A stretch of 64,000 nt of DNA from assembly GCF_009498455.1 (NCBI RefSeq), contig NZ_CP045644.1, positions 5,955,001-6,019,000 of the forward strand, in the 5' to 3' direction. The notes under the pieces were generated by a model. It was not told where the DNA came from and did no database searches. It saw nothing but the letters and a program-made list of their open reading frames with translations. Shown piece after piece: positions 28,126 through 37,320 of the stretch. Numbering within the stretch: position 1 is the first letter of the stretch; each line of letters opens with the position of its first letter. Made by a program: the position numbers and the translations under genes. The DNA is from Variovorax paradoxus (GTDB lineage Bacteria > Pseudomonadota > Gammaproteobacteria > Burkholderiales > Burkholderiaceae_C).

Positions 28126-29540
28126 CCGAACCGATCCGCATCGCCGTCGTCGGCCACACCAACGCGGGCAAGACCTCGCTGCTGCGCACGCTCACACGGC
28201 GCGTGAGCTTTGGCGAGGTGTCGCAGCGCCCCGGCACCACGCGCCATGTCGAGTCGGTCGATCTCGAGGTGAACGGCCAGCCGGCCGTGCGCTTCTTCGA
28301 CACGCCGGGCCTCGAAGACGCGGTCGCGCTGCGCGAACATCTGGCCGGCCTCGACGCCACCGCGCAAGCCACGCCGCCCGAACGCATCCGCCGCTTTCTG
28401 CAAGGCCCCGAGGCGCACGGCGTGTTCGAGCAGGAGGCCAAGGTGCTGCGCGCGATGCTCGACATCGACGCCGCCTTTCTCGTGATCGACGTGCGCGAGC
28501 CGGTGCTGCCCAAGTTCCGCGACGAGATCGAGCTGCTGAACTCCTGCGCGCGCCCGGTGCTGCCGGTGCTCAACTTCGTGCGCGATGCCGCCAGCCGCGA
28601 GCCGGCCTGGAAAGAGCTGCTCTCGGCCTACGGCCTGCACGTGCAGGTGCGCTTCGATGCGGCAGCGCCGTTCGTGGGCGCCGAGCACGACCTCTACAAC
28701 GACCTCGCCACCCTGCTGCGCGACCGCCGTGACGTGCTGCGCGGCGTGGTCGACGCCCTCGACGCCGAGGCCGACGCGCGCCGCCAGTCGGCCTGCACGC
28801 GCATCGCCGACCTGCTGGTCGATGCCGCGTCCGTCCGCCGCACCGTGCCTGCCGCCGAGTTCGCCGACGCCACGCGCCGACAGGCGCTCATCGCCGGCGT
28901 GCAGAAGGACGTGTTCGACAAGGCCCAGCGCTGCACCGACGACCTGCTTGCGCTCTACGGCTTCCGCCAGGACGACGCCGACGAAGCGCCCCTGCCGATC
29001 ATCGAAGGCCGATGGACGCTCGACTTCTTCAACCCCGAGGCGATGAAGGACGCGGGCCTGCGCCTGGGCAAGGGCGCGGTCATCGGCGCCGCCGTGGGCG
29101 TGGTGGCCGACCTCGCGGTGGCGGGCCTGTCGCTGGGCGCGGGCGCGGCGCTGGGCGGCGCCATCGGCGGCGCGGTGTCGCAGGGCTGGGGCCCGCTCGG
29201 GCGCAAGCTGGCCAACAAGCTGCGCGACATGCACGAACTCACGGTGGAAGACAGCGTGCTGTTCACGCTCGCGGCGTGGCAGCTGCAGCTTGCGCAGGCG
29301 CTGGAACGGCGCGGCCATGCAGCGGTCGAACGCATCCGGGCCGAGGCCCCGTCGGTGGACGACGACGACACGCTCATGCGCGCCGCCGCAGGCGCCGTGC
29401 GTGCCGTGCAACCCGCGCGCAGCCATCCCGAGTGGGAATCGACCGGCGCCCTCACGCGCAGCTTCTGGCGCCCCGCGCCGCAGCGCGAGGCGCTGGCGGG
29501 CACGCTGTCGATCGAACTGCAGCGCGCTTTCGAGCCCTGA
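28122..29540 (+). CDS. DUF3482 GTPase (Era/TrmE-like G domain)
   Basis: The 472-residue protein begins with a G domain: G1 GHTNAGKTS (near 11-19), G2 Thr in RPGTTRH, G3 DTPGLED. The G4 NKxD motif is not obvious (NFVRDAA stands at the expected place), so nucleotide specificity may be relaxed. The C-terminal half includes a Gly/Ala-rich amphipathic stretch (KGAVIGAAVGVVADLAVAGLS, about 322-342) that could insert into membrane. It is fused by ATGA overlap to the DUF2868 gene and most likely works with that membrane protein. Confidence 0.88.
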   Translation: MTEPIRIAVVGHTNAGKTSLLRTLTRRVSFGEVSQRPGTTRHVESVDLEVNGQPAVRFFDTPGLEDAVALREHLAGLDATAQATPPERIRRFLQGPEAHGVFEQEAKVLRAMLDIDAAFLVIDVREPVLPKFRDEIELLNSCARPVLPVLNFVRDAASREPAWKELLSAYGLHVQVRFDAAAPFVGAEHDLYNDLATLLRDRRDVLRGVVDALDAEADARRQSACTRIADLLVDAASVRRTVPAAEFADATRRQALIAGVQKDVFDKAQRCTDDLLALYGFRQDDADEAPLPIIEGRWTLDFFNPEAMKDAGLRLGKGAVIGAAVGVVADLAVAGLSLGAGAALGGAIGGAVSQGWGPLGRKLANKLRDMHELTVEDSVLFTLAAWQLQLAQALERRGHAAVERIRAEAPSVDDDDTLMRAAAGAVRAVQPARSHPEWESTGALTRSFWRPAPQREALAGTLSIELQRAFEP

Positions 29541-29549
29541 GGCCGGGCC

Positions 29550-30341
29550 TCAGCCCGCCACCTGCTCGGGCGTGACCTTGGCGAGCGACTTGTCGACGAA
29601 CGCCCCCAGCCGCGTCTGCACTTCCGCGCCGGTCTGCACCACCGCCGCCATCAGCGATTCGGCGAACATGCCGTCGGTGGCCGACATGTCGGCGATGCGG
29701 CTGATCGACGTCACCATCGCGTAGTTCGACAGCGCCGCGTTCTTTGCCACGCGCTTGGCCAGCACCATCGCGGCACGCAGGCTCTCGCCGGGTGCAGCGA
29801 TCTCGTGCGCCAGGCCCAGCGTCTTGCCGGCGCGGGCATCGAGCACGCGGCCGGTGAGCATCATCTCGACCATGCGGCCCGGCGTGATGATGCGCGCCAC
29901 GCGCACCGTCGCGCCGCCGCCGGTGAAGATGCCCTTCTGCCCCTCGGGCAGCGCGAAGTAGGTCGACGGGTCGGCCACGCGCACGTGCGTGGCCGCCGCC
30001 AGTTCGAGCCCGCCGCCGACCACCGCGCCATGCAGCGCCGCGACCACCGGAATGCCGCCGTACTGGATCTTGTCGAAGGTGCTGTGCCAGCGTTGGCACA
30101 CGCGCATGAAATCGACCGCCGTGCGCTCCTTGTCGTGGTGCTCCTTCAGGTCGAGCCCGGCACAGAAATGCGGCCCCGCGCCGGTCAGCACCACGGCCTT
30201 GGCCTCGCGCGGGAGTGCGGAGAACACGGCGTCCAGCGCGGCCAGCGTGGCCTCGTCGATGGCGTTGCGCTTGGCGGGACGGTTCAGGGTCACGACGGCG
30301 ACCTCTTCGTCCATGTGCAGGGTGACGTTCCGTTCGATCAC
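29550..30341 (-). CDS. Enoyl-CoA hydratase/isomerase (crotonase) family protein
   Basis: The 263-residue product has the crotonase fold: NRPAKRNAIDEATLAAL at the N-terminus, the first oxyanion segment FCAGLDLKEH and the second ALHGAVVGGGLELA. In most hydratases a Glu lies in the second segment and another about 20 residues later; here ALPEGQKGIF supplies the second Glu. The C-terminal trimerisation helices are present. The start is a GTG with a clear AAGGAG seven bases before it. It is convergent with the DUF3482 gene and divergent from the AraC gene. The acyl-CoA substrate is not assignable. Confidence 0.9.
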   Translation of the reverse strand: MIERNVTLHMDEEVAVVTLNRPAKRNAIDEATLAALDAVFSALPREAKAVVLTGAGPHFCAGLDLKEHHDKERTAVDFMRVCQRWHSTFDKIQYGGIPVVAALHGAVVGGGLELAAATHVRVADPSTYFALPEGQKGIFTGGGATVRVARIITPGRMVEMMLTGRVLDARAGKTLGLAHEIAAPGESLRAAMVLAKRVAKNAALSNYAMVTSISRIADMSATDGMFAESLMAAVVQTGAEVQTRLGAFVDKSLAKVTPEQVAG

Positions 30342-30476
30342 GGCAGGGCTCCTTGGTTGTTGCGGGTTCCGCCACGGGCATGTGGCGCTTCAGGGCTACG
30401 ATAGCCTTGGGTGCCACGCCATTGCTTGCAGATCGCGCCCATTCATTTGCAGAATCCGCCAACCGTTCTTTCACCC

Positions 30477-31496
30477 ATGCCACCCGAGCGCGCCACCGTC
30501 GCCGTCAGCTTCCTGCAGCACCTGCTGAGCGGTGCACGCCGTCAGCTGAGCCCGCGCGACATCGACGCGCTGGCCGCGCAGGCCGGCCTCTCGCCGCAGC
30601 TGCTGCGCCAGGAAGGCGCGCGCGTCACGCGCGAGCAGTTCGTGCGCATGTACGAGTGCGTGTCGCTGTTCATGGGCGACGAGATGCTGGGCCTGTGGTC
30701 GCGCCCGATCCGCGCGGGCGCGCTCAAGTACCTCGGGCTCAGCCTGCTCGATGCGCCCTCGCTCATGGTCGCCATGTACCGCTTCACGCGCTTCTGGAAC
30801 CTGCTGCTGGACGACCACCGCCTGCGCATGACGCGCGCCCACGGCGTGGCCACGATCGCCATTGCGCCGCACCCGGAAGCCGCCGCGCGGCCCACCACGC
30901 CCTTCGGCCATGCGCTGATGGTCAAGCTGATCCACGGCGTCGCCTCGTGGCTCATGGGGCGGCAGTTGCCGGTGCTGGGTGTCGGCTTTGCGTTCCCGCG
31001 CCCGGCGCGCTTCGACGAGTACGCGAACCTGTTCCCCGGCCCGCTGCAGTTCGAGCAAGACACATCTTCGGTGCGCTTTGCCGAACCCGTGCTGCGCCAG
31101 ACCTTCCAGCGCACACGCGCCGAGCTGCTCGACTTCGTGCGCCGCGCGCCCGACGACTGGATCTTCGTCACCTTCGACCACGACACCACCAGCGCCACGG
31201 TGCGCGAGTTCGTCGCCGCGCACCTTGCATCCGATGCCACGCTGGGCGCGGCGGCGCGCGCGGTGCACATGTCGGAGCGCGCGCTGTCGCGCCAGCTCGC
31301 GGCCGAGGGCACGAGCTTTCGCGCGCTGAAGGAAGAGGTGCGCCGCGACCTCGCGATCCAGCGCCTCGTGAAGACCCGCGAACCGATCGATCGCATCGCC
31401 GCCTCGGTGGGCTTCGACAACACGCCGGCGTTCCACCGCGCCTTTCGCACGTGGACCGGCAGCACGCCGCGCGGCTACCGGCAGCGCGCGGGTTAG
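30477..31496 (+). CDS. AraC-family transcriptional regulator
   Basis: The 339-residue protein has an N-terminal ligand/oligomer domain of the arabinose-binding-type PF12625 group (VRMYECVSLFMGDEMLGLWSRP, GALKYLG) and two HTH motifs at the C-terminus (AARAVHMSERALSRQLAAEGTSF and IDRIAASVGFDNTPAFHRAFRTWTG). The ATG at 30477 was preferred; the frame can be extended to 30411 but that region is intergenic in character. It is divergent from the crotonase gene across 135 bp and may control it. It overlaps the convergent TRAP receptor gene by 4 bp at the stops. Confidence 0.93.
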   Translation: MPPERATVAVSFLQHLLSGARRQLSPRDIDALAAQAGLSPQLLRQEGARVTREQFVRMYECVSLFMGDEMLGLWSRPIRAGALKYLGLSLLDAPSLMVAMYRFTRFWNLLLDDHRLRMTRAHGVATIAIAPHPEAAARPTTPFGHALMVKLIHGVASWLMGRQLPVLGVGFAFPRPARFDEYANLFPGPLQFEQDTSSVRFAEPVLRQTFQRTRAELLDFVRRAPDDWIFVTFDHDTTSATVREFVAAHLASDATLGAAARAVHMSERALSRQLAAEGTSFRALKEEVRRDLAIQRLVKTREPIDRIAASVGFDNTPAFHRAFRTWTGSTPRGYRQRAG

Positions 31497-32488
31497 TGGG
31501 AAGTCCCGGCCAGCGCCTGCAGTTTGGCGAAGTCACCCGGCCGCGCGCCCATCTGCTCGGGCGTGGACCGTTTCGCCACGCGCTCCAGCAGCGGCAGGCG
31601 GTTGACCGGCTGCACCGTCATGCCCTTGCTGCGCAGGAACTGCTCGTCTTCCAGCTCGCTGGCAATCACGCCGACATTCGTCCACTTGGCCGTGTCGGCC
31701 AGCGTCTTCTCCACCATCGCCTGCTGCGGCGGCGTGAGCCGGGCCCAGGCGGCCTTGCCGATCACGATGCCCAGCGTGTCGTAGATGTGGCCCGTGAGCT
31801 GCACGTACTTCTGCACCTCGTAGAGCTGCTTGGCGCGCACCGTGCCCAGCGGATGCTCCTGCGCCTCGACCTCGTTCTTCTTGAGCGCGCCGTACAGGCT
31901 GTTGAACGGCAGCGACACGGGCTTGGCGTCGAGCGCGGTGGCAAAGAGCTGGTAGGCCGCGGCGTCGGGCACGTACAGGCGCAGGTCGCGAAAGTCTTCG
32001 GGGCGCTGCAGCGGCCTGCCCGAGGTCACCTGCCGCGCGCCGTAGTAGACCGACGCGACCATGCGGTTGCCGCTGCGCTCGTTGTAGCCCTTCATCAGGT
32101 CCGCGAGCAGCGGGCTCGCGAGGTACTTGCGCACGTGGTCCAGGTCCTTGAAGGCGAAGGGGTAGCTGCCCAGGCCCAGCGGCGGATAGCCCTCAGCCAG
32201 CGTGGCCTGCCCGACGTAGGCGATCTGCATGGAATCGTTGGCGAGCATCAGCGCGTAGTCGCGCTCCTGCCCCAGCCTGGATGCGGCCACCACCTCGATC
32301 CTGATCTTGCCGTCGGACTGCTCGGCGATCTTGCGTGCCGCCAGTTCGGCCTGCTGGTGAAAGATGCTCGCGGGCTCGTAGATGTGGCCCCACTTGAACT
32401 GCTGCACTTGCGCGGAGACAGTGACCGCGCACCCCATGGCGACGCACAGGACAGCAGTCCGGCGCCACGACATCAAACATTTTTTCAT
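31493..32488 (-). CDS. TRAP transporter substrate-binding protein (DctP family)
   Basis: The 331-residue protein has a Sec signal (about 1-26, ending VSAQVQ) and the DctP fold (FKWGHIYEPASIFHQQAELAARKIAEQSDGKIRIEV, then GSYPFAFKDLDHVRKYL and the carboxylate-binding region RDLRLYVPDAAAYQLF). TRAP receptors capture organic acids in the periplasm. No DctQ or DctM membrane gene is adjacent, so this is an orphan receptor that must use a distant permease or act as a sensor. A GAGGGA site precedes the ATG at 32488. Confidence 0.92.
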   Translation of the reverse strand: MKKCLMSWRRTAVLCVAMGCAVTVSAQVQQFKWGHIYEPASIFHQQAELAARKIAEQSDGKIRIEVVAASRLGQERDYALMLANDSMQIAYVGQATLAEGYPPLGLGSYPFAFKDLDHVRKYLASPLLADLMKGYNERSGNRMVASVYYGARQVTSGRPLQRPEDFRDLRLYVPDAAAYQLFATALDAKPVSLPFNSLYGALKKNEVEAQEHPLGTVRAKQLYEVQKYVQLTGHIYDTLGIVIGKAAWARLTPPQQAMVEKTLADTAKWTNVGVIASELEDEQFLRSKGMTVQPVNRLPLLERVAKRSTPEQMGARPGDFAKLQALAGTSH

Positions 32489-32691
32489 CGGCAGTCCCTC
32501 ACGGTGAGAAGGCCCGCCGGCACGGGTGCGCCAAAGCACGCGGCGGGTGTCGGGAACGCATCCCGGCCGCTGAATGTAAACATTTGCAACCAGAAGCCGG
32601 AGAGGGTTTGCCCGGTCACGCGGCAGTCATGGCCGCTGCCTAGGATCGCGGGCGCCCGACGCGCCCTCCTCCTTCTCTCTCACCGCACCCC

Positions 32692-33315
32692 ATGTACCCC
32701 GGCGAACGACTCAACGGCTACAGCCACCTGTTCGGCCTGCTGCTCGCGCTGCCGGCCGCCGCGCTGCTGCTCGCCAAGACGCTGCCCACGGGCGACCCGG
32801 CGCGCATCGCGGGAGGCCTGGTGTTCTCGCTGTCGGCCGTCGCGCTGTACGCGGCCTCGACGCTCTTTCACAGCACACGCGGCCGCAGCAAGCGCCTGTG
32901 GGAGCGCGCCGACCATTGCGCGATCTTTTTGCTCATCGCGGGCACCTACACGCCCTTCGCGCTCGTCACGCTGCAAGGGCCCTGGGGCTGGTTGCTGCTC
33001 GCGGCGATCTGGAGTGCCGCGTGCTTCGGCATCTGGCGCGAGCTGAAACCCGCCAGCGCCGGCGCAGAAAAGAAGCCCTCGCTGCCGCTGTACATCGGCA
33101 TGGGCTGGCTCGGCGTGCTGGCCGCGGCGCCGCTCGCGGCGAAGCTGCACGCCACGGGGCTGGCGTGGCTGGTGGCGGGCGGCGTGCTCTACACGGTGGG
33201 CACGGTGTTCTATCGCAACCGGCTGGGGCTGCGCCACGCGCACGGCGCCTGGCACCTGTTCGTGCTGGCGGGCACCGCGAGCCACTACGTGGCCGTCGGC
33301 TGGTTCGTGCTCTGA
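32692..33315 (+). CDS. trhA: Hemolysin III / PAQR-family membrane protein
   Basis: The 207-residue protein has seven predicted membrane helices and the PAQR/HlyIII metal-site motifs: GERLNGYSHL, STLFHST, DHCAIFLLIAGTYTP and the C-terminal HAHGAWHLFVLAGTASHY. In this superfamily three His and an Asp/Ser form a zinc site inside the bundle; several bacterial members affect membrane energetics or lipid balance instead of lysing cells. The start at 32692 has no strong ribosome binding site but fits the family N-terminus. It ends 3 bp from the convergent Bug gene. Confidence 0.9.
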   Translation: MYPGERLNGYSHLFGLLLALPAAALLLAKTLPTGDPARIAGGLVFSLSAVALYAASTLFHSTRGRSKRLWERADHCAIFLLIAGTYTPFALVTLQGPWGWLLLAAIWSAACFGIWRELKPASAGAEKKPSLPLYIGMGWLGVLAAAPLAAKLHATGLAWLVAGGVLYTVGTVFYRNRLGLRHAHGAWHLFVLAGTASHYVAVGWFVL

Positions 33316-33318
33316 GCC

Positions 33319-34320
33319 TTACAGCGGCTGCAGCTTCGCGGTCTTCATCATCCGTTCGGTCAGCTCGATCTCGCTCGCGAAGGCCTGCACGTAGGCCTCG
33401 GGCGTCGACGGGCTCACCTCGCTGCCCAGCTCGGTCAGCGCCGTGATCACCGCCGGCTGCTTCAGCGCCTGGCTGAACACTTCGTAGAGGCGTGCAGCGA
33501 TGTTGTCGGGCGTGCCCGCCGGCACCGACACGCCGCCCCACGACGTGAGCTCCACACCGCGCAGGCCCAGCTCGGCCAGCGTCTGCACCTGCGGCAAGGC
33601 CGCGTTGCGCTTGGTGCCGGCCACGCCGAGCGCGCGCAGCTTGCCGCCCTGCACATGCGGAAACGCCACCGAGAAGATCGGCATGCCGAAGCTCACCTGG
33701 TTGCCCAGCACGGCGTTGACGAGTTCCGATGCACCCTTGTACGGCACGTGCGTGGCCTGCACGCCCGCCGCCTGCAGGAACAGCTCCACGCCCAGGTGCG
33801 AGGGCGTGCCGACGCCGCCCGAGGCGTAGTCGAGCTTGCCGGGGTTGGCTTTTGCACGCGCCACCAGCTCCTGCATCGTCTGGATGCCCGAGGCCGGGTT
33901 GACCACCAGCAGCACGTCGGAGGTGGTCAGCCGCATGATGTGGCGGAAGTCCTTCACGGCGTCGTAGCCGGGGTTCTGCTGCATGCGCATGTTGGCGGCC
34001 ATGGGCGCGGCCGAGTAGATCCAGGTGTAGCCGTCGGGCGCAGCGCGCGCGACCTGGCGCGCGCCGATGTTGCCGGCCGCACCGCCGCGGTTCTCGATGA
34101 TGACCGGCTGGCCCAGCAAGGGACCGACCGCTTCCGCGAGGATGCGTGCGCCGTTGTCCGGGCCGGTGCCGGCGAGGTACGGCACGACCCACTTGACCGG
34201 GCGGGTCGGCCGCCAGGCGGATGCGTTCGCGGCGCCCGCTGCGCGCGCAACGGCCGGCAGCAGCGCGGAGGCAGCGATCGCGCCGCACAACGCGCGGCGA
34301 TTGGCATGGAAGGTATTCAT
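33319..34320 (-). CDS. Bug/TctC-family periplasmic substrate-binding protein
   Basis: The 333-residue product begins with a signal peptide (1-28, ALCGAIAASALLPAVARAAG) and shows the Bug pattern WVVPYLAGTGPDNGARILAEAV, IIENRGGAAGNIGARQVARAAPDGYT, VPYKGASELVNAVLGNQV. These proteins bind carboxylates and are hugely expanded in Burkholderiales. It is the last gene of an operon with a CoA ligase and an acyl-CoA dehydrogenase gene (34-bp gap), so its ligand is probably the acid those enzymes activate and oxidise. No TctAB permease genes are nearby. Confidence 0.93.
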   Translation of the reverse strand: MNTFHANRRALCGAIAASALLPAVARAAGAANASAWRPTRPVKWVVPYLAGTGPDNGARILAEAVGPLLGQPVIIENRGGAAGNIGARQVARAAPDGYTWIYSAAPMAANMRMQQNPGYDAVKDFRHIMRLTTSDVLLVVNPASGIQTMQELVARAKANPGKLDYASGGVGTPSHLGVELFLQAAGVQATHVPYKGASELVNAVLGNQVSFGMPIFSVAFPHVQGGKLRALGVAGTKRNAALPQVQTLAELGLRGVELTSWGGVSVPAGTPDNIAARLYEVFSQALKQPAVITALTELGSEVSPSTPEAYVQAFASEIELTERMMKTAKLQPL

Positions 34321-34354
34321 GGCTTGTCTTGTCTCCTGATTTTCTGCTTCGGTC

Positions 34355-35602
34355 TCAGGCCGCGTCGCCGATCAGTTCGCGCGCGATGATGTTCTTCTGG
34401 ATTTCGCTCGTGCCCGTGAGCACGCGGTACATGCGCAGCATGCGGAACAGAAATTCCACGCGCCGCCCCTGCACGATGCCTTCGCCACCATGGATCTGCA
34501 CCGCCGCATCGGCCACGCGGAACGCGGCCTCCGAGCAGAACAGCTTGGCCATCGAGGCCTCGGCGCGCGGGTCGCCGCCGGCATCGATCTGCCGCGCGGT
34601 CGACAGCATCAGCGCGCGCGCCGCGCACAGCTGCGTCGCCATGTCGGCCAGCGAATGCTGGATCGCCTGGAACTGCGCGATGGCGCGACCGAACTGGCGG
34701 CGCGTGCGCGCGTAGTCGCGTGCGTCCTTCAGCGCCACGGTCGCCAGCCCCACCATGCCGGGGCAATGCAGCAGCCGGTTGACCGTGATGCGCCCCAGCG
34801 CGAGCGCCAGCCCCTTGCCGGGTTCGCCGATGAGGTTCGCGGCCGGCACGCGGCAGCCGGTGAGCACGATGTCGCCCGTGGTCGACTGGCCCGCCATGGT
34901 CTTGTAGCCAGCCTGCACCTCGACGCCCGGCTGCGTCAGGTCGACGAAGAAGGCCGTCACCTCGCGGCGCGCCGGATCGTCCGACGTGGACGCCATCAGT
35001 ACCGCGAAGTCGGCAAACGGCGAGCCCGAGATGAAGCGCTTGCGCCCGTCGAGCACGTACACATCGCCCTCGCGCCGCGCCGTCGTCTGCACCGCGCCGG
35101 CATCGGAGCCGGCCTCGGCTTCGGTGAGCGCAAAGCAGATCGCTTTTTCGGCCTGCGCCACGGGACGGATGAAGTTCGCCATCTGTTCCGGCGTCGCGAA
35201 CTTGGCGAGTGCACCCACACGCGGCGGCCCGCTGAGTTCGCCGAACACATGCGGCGCGAGCGGCGAGCCGCTCGAATAGATCGACTCCTTCACCAGCACA
35301 TGGTCAAGCAGCGACAGGCCCAGCCCGCCCATGGCTGTGGGCAGCGTCATGCCGTAGAAGCCCATCGCGTGCGAGCGGCGCCAGACGTGGCGCAGCGTTT
35401 CCTTGTCGGGGCAGTGCTCGTGGTCGATGCCTTTCTCGCGCACCAGGTCGGCCAGTTCGCCGTTCAGGAAGTCGCCGATGCGGGCGATCAGCTCGGCCGC
35501 GCGCGGCGAGCCCTCGAAGGGGCCGTCGAACAGCGGCGCGCGGATGGCCGAAGCCTCGGTGGCTGCGGTAGGGGCGGCGGAAGGTGTCAGCGTGGTGTCC
35601 AT
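34355..35602 (-). CDS. Acyl-CoA dehydrogenase
   Basis: The 415-residue flavoenzyme shows ICFALTEAEAGSDAGAVQTTA (FAD/substrate region), ISGSPFADFAVLMAS, the helical C-terminal domain with ARTRRQFGRAIAQFQAIQHSLADMA, and the closing HGGEGIVQGRRVEFLFRMLRM and TSEIQKNIIARELIG. It introduces a double bond into an acyl-CoA and passes electrons to ETF. The catalytic base region near the C-terminus reads HGGEG, the place where many family members hold Glu. It lies 11 bp after the CoA ligase gene and 34 bp before the Bug gene, one operon. Confidence 0.93.
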   Translation of the reverse strand: MDTTLTPSAAPTAATEASAIRAPLFDGPFEGSPRAAELIARIGDFLNGELADLVREKGIDHEHCPDKETLRHVWRRSHAMGFYGMTLPTAMGGLGLSLLDHVLVKESIYSSGSPLAPHVFGELSGPPRVGALAKFATPEQMANFIRPVAQAEKAICFALTEAEAGSDAGAVQTTARREGDVYVLDGRKRFISGSPFADFAVLMASTSDDPARREVTAFFVDLTQPGVEVQAGYKTMAGQSTTGDIVLTGCRVPAANLIGEPGKGLALALGRITVNRLLHCPGMVGLATVALKDARDYARTRRQFGRAIAQFQAIQHSLADMATQLCAARALMLSTARQIDAGGDPRAEASMAKLFCSEAAFRVADAAVQIHGGEGIVQGRRVEFLFRMLRMYRVLTGTSEIQKNIIARELIGDAA

Positions 35603-35613
35603 GTCGTTCTCTT

Positions 35614-37185
35614 TCAGTTGACGCGGCGCGCGTGGCCGGCCCAGTACGGCGTCTGGATTGCCTTGCGTGCGACCTTGCCGTTGGCGTTCTTCAGCAGCGA
35701 ATCGACAAACTCGATGCGGCGCGGCCGCTTGAAGCCCGCGAGCCGTGCGGCGCAGAAGTCGTCGAGCCCGGCCGTGTCGGGCGAGGCGCCCGGCTTCAGC
35801 ACGATGTGCGCGGCCACCGCTTCGCCCCACTTGTCGTCGGGCACGCTGAACACGCAGGCCTCGGCCACCGCCGCGTGCTGGTACAGCACGGCCTCGACCT
35901 CCGAGGGGTACACGTTGAAGCCGCCGCTGATGACCATGTCTTTCTTGCGATCGACGATGTAGATGTAGCCCTCGTCGTCGGCACGCGCGAGGTCGCCCGT
36001 GTGATAACGGCCGTCCTTCAGCACCTCGGCCGTGAGCTCGGGCGCGCGCCAGTAGCCGGCGAACACGTCTTCGCCGCTCACCACGATCTCGCCCACTTCG
36101 CCGGGCGCGACCGGCCGGCCTTCGTCGTCGACGATCTCCACCAGCGATTCGAGAAACGGCCGGCCGCACGAGGCCAGCCGCTCGGGCATGGCGGCGCGCG
36201 CGAACAGGTGGTCTTCCACCGAGAGGCCGCACACGCCCGAGGTGGTTTCGCCCGCGCCGTAGCCCTGCGACAGCACGGGGCCGAACACGTCCATCGCCTG
36301 CATGATCCGCGCGGGCGCCATCGGCGCGGCGCCGTAGCCCAGGCGATGCAGGTCGGGCAGCGGCCGGTAGCGGCCCTGCAGCTCGGCCAGCAGCATGTTG
36401 ATCATGGTGGGCACCATGAAGGTGTGGGTCACGCGTTCCTTCTTCATGTCGTCCAGGAAGCGCCCGGGCTCGAAGCCGGTGAACAGGCGGATGGTCGCGC
36501 CGCTGCACAGCGCCGGCACGATCTGCATGCCCGAGGCGTGCGTGATCGGGCCCACCAGCCCCAGCAGGTCGCCGGGGCGCATGCCCTCGCTGCGCGACAA
36601 GAACTTGCGCAGCTGGGCCAGCCGGTTGCCGAAGGTCTGCATCGCGGCCTTGAGCACGCCGCTGGAGCCCGAGGTGTAGTGCAGCACGGCCAGCTCGTCG
36701 GCACGCACGCGCTCCGTGGTGAAGGCGTCGCTGGCGAGCGCCAGCTGGCCTTCGTACGAAGCGGGCGTGCCCTCGGCCGCGTCGAGCAGCAGCAGCTTCG
36801 GGGCGGCGCCCTTCAACAGCGGCAGGAAGGTCTCGGCGCGCGCGGCGGTGGTGACGATCAACGTAGCCTCGCTGTTCGCGATGACTTCGGCCACCTCGAC
36901 CGGCGCGAGCCGCGCGTTCATCGGCGCTTTCACGAGCGCGGCCTTGTAGCAGGCCAGCTCCAGCTCGACGATCTCGATGCAGTTGGGCAGGTACACGCCC
37001 ACGCGGTCGCCGCGTTGCAGGCCGAGCCCGCGCAGGGCATTGGCCAGCCGGTTCGCGCGACGGTCGAGCTGTTCGTAGGTGCAGGCGCGCTGCGGCGTGG
37101 TCACGGCGATCTGCCGGGCATGCAGGCGGGCAGCGCGGGATGCGAGTTCGCCAACGTTGGCGATCTCGGGCGAGAGTGAGGGCAA
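35614..37185 (-). CDS. AMP-dependent acyl-CoA synthetase/ligase
   Basis: The 523-residue protein is an ANL-family adenylating enzyme: the A3-like P-loop YTSGSSGVLKAAM, GYGAGETTSG, the hinge YHTGDLARADDEGYIYIVDRKKD and the C-terminal Lys in NANGKVARKAIQ. It activates an organic acid to acyl-AMP and then acyl-CoA. The start is set at a TTG (37185), which has AAGGAG five bases upstream; a longer frame to 37239 also starts at TTG but has no such site. It is the first gene of the CoA ligase-dehydrogenase-Bug operon, with the promoter in 37186-37320. Confidence 0.92.
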   Translation of the reverse strand: MPSLSPEIANVGELASRAARLHARQIAVTTPQRACTYEQLDRRANRLANALRGLGLQRGDRVGVYLPNCIEIVELELACYKAALVKAPMNARLAPVEVAEVIANSEATLIVTTAARAETFLPLLKGAAPKLLLLDAAEGTPASYEGQLALASDAFTTERVRADELAVLHYTSGSSGVLKAAMQTFGNRLAQLRKFLSRSEGMRPGDLLGLVGPITHASGMQIVPALCSGATIRLFTGFEPGRFLDDMKKERVTHTFMVPTMINMLLAELQGRYRPLPDLHRLGYGAAPMAPARIMQAMDVFGPVLSQGYGAGETTSGVCGLSVEDHLFARAAMPERLASCGRPFLESLVEIVDDEGRPVAPGEVGEIVVSGEDVFAGYWRAPELTAEVLKDGRYHTGDLARADDEGYIYIVDRKKDMVISGGFNVYPSEVEAVLYQHAAVAEACVFSVPDDKWGEAVAAHIVLKPGASPDTAGLDDFCAARLAGFKRPRRIEFVDSLLKNANGKVARKAIQTPYWAGHARRVN

Positions 37186-37320
37186 GTTGTCTCCTTGTGG
37201 CAGGTGCCTGTGCACCTTCGGGAGAACTGTCGCAGGCAACGCCGCTACACAACAAATACCGATTGCTGATGCGCGGCCATCACAAAAGATGATGACCCCG
37301 CCGCGCGACCCTCTCGCCTG

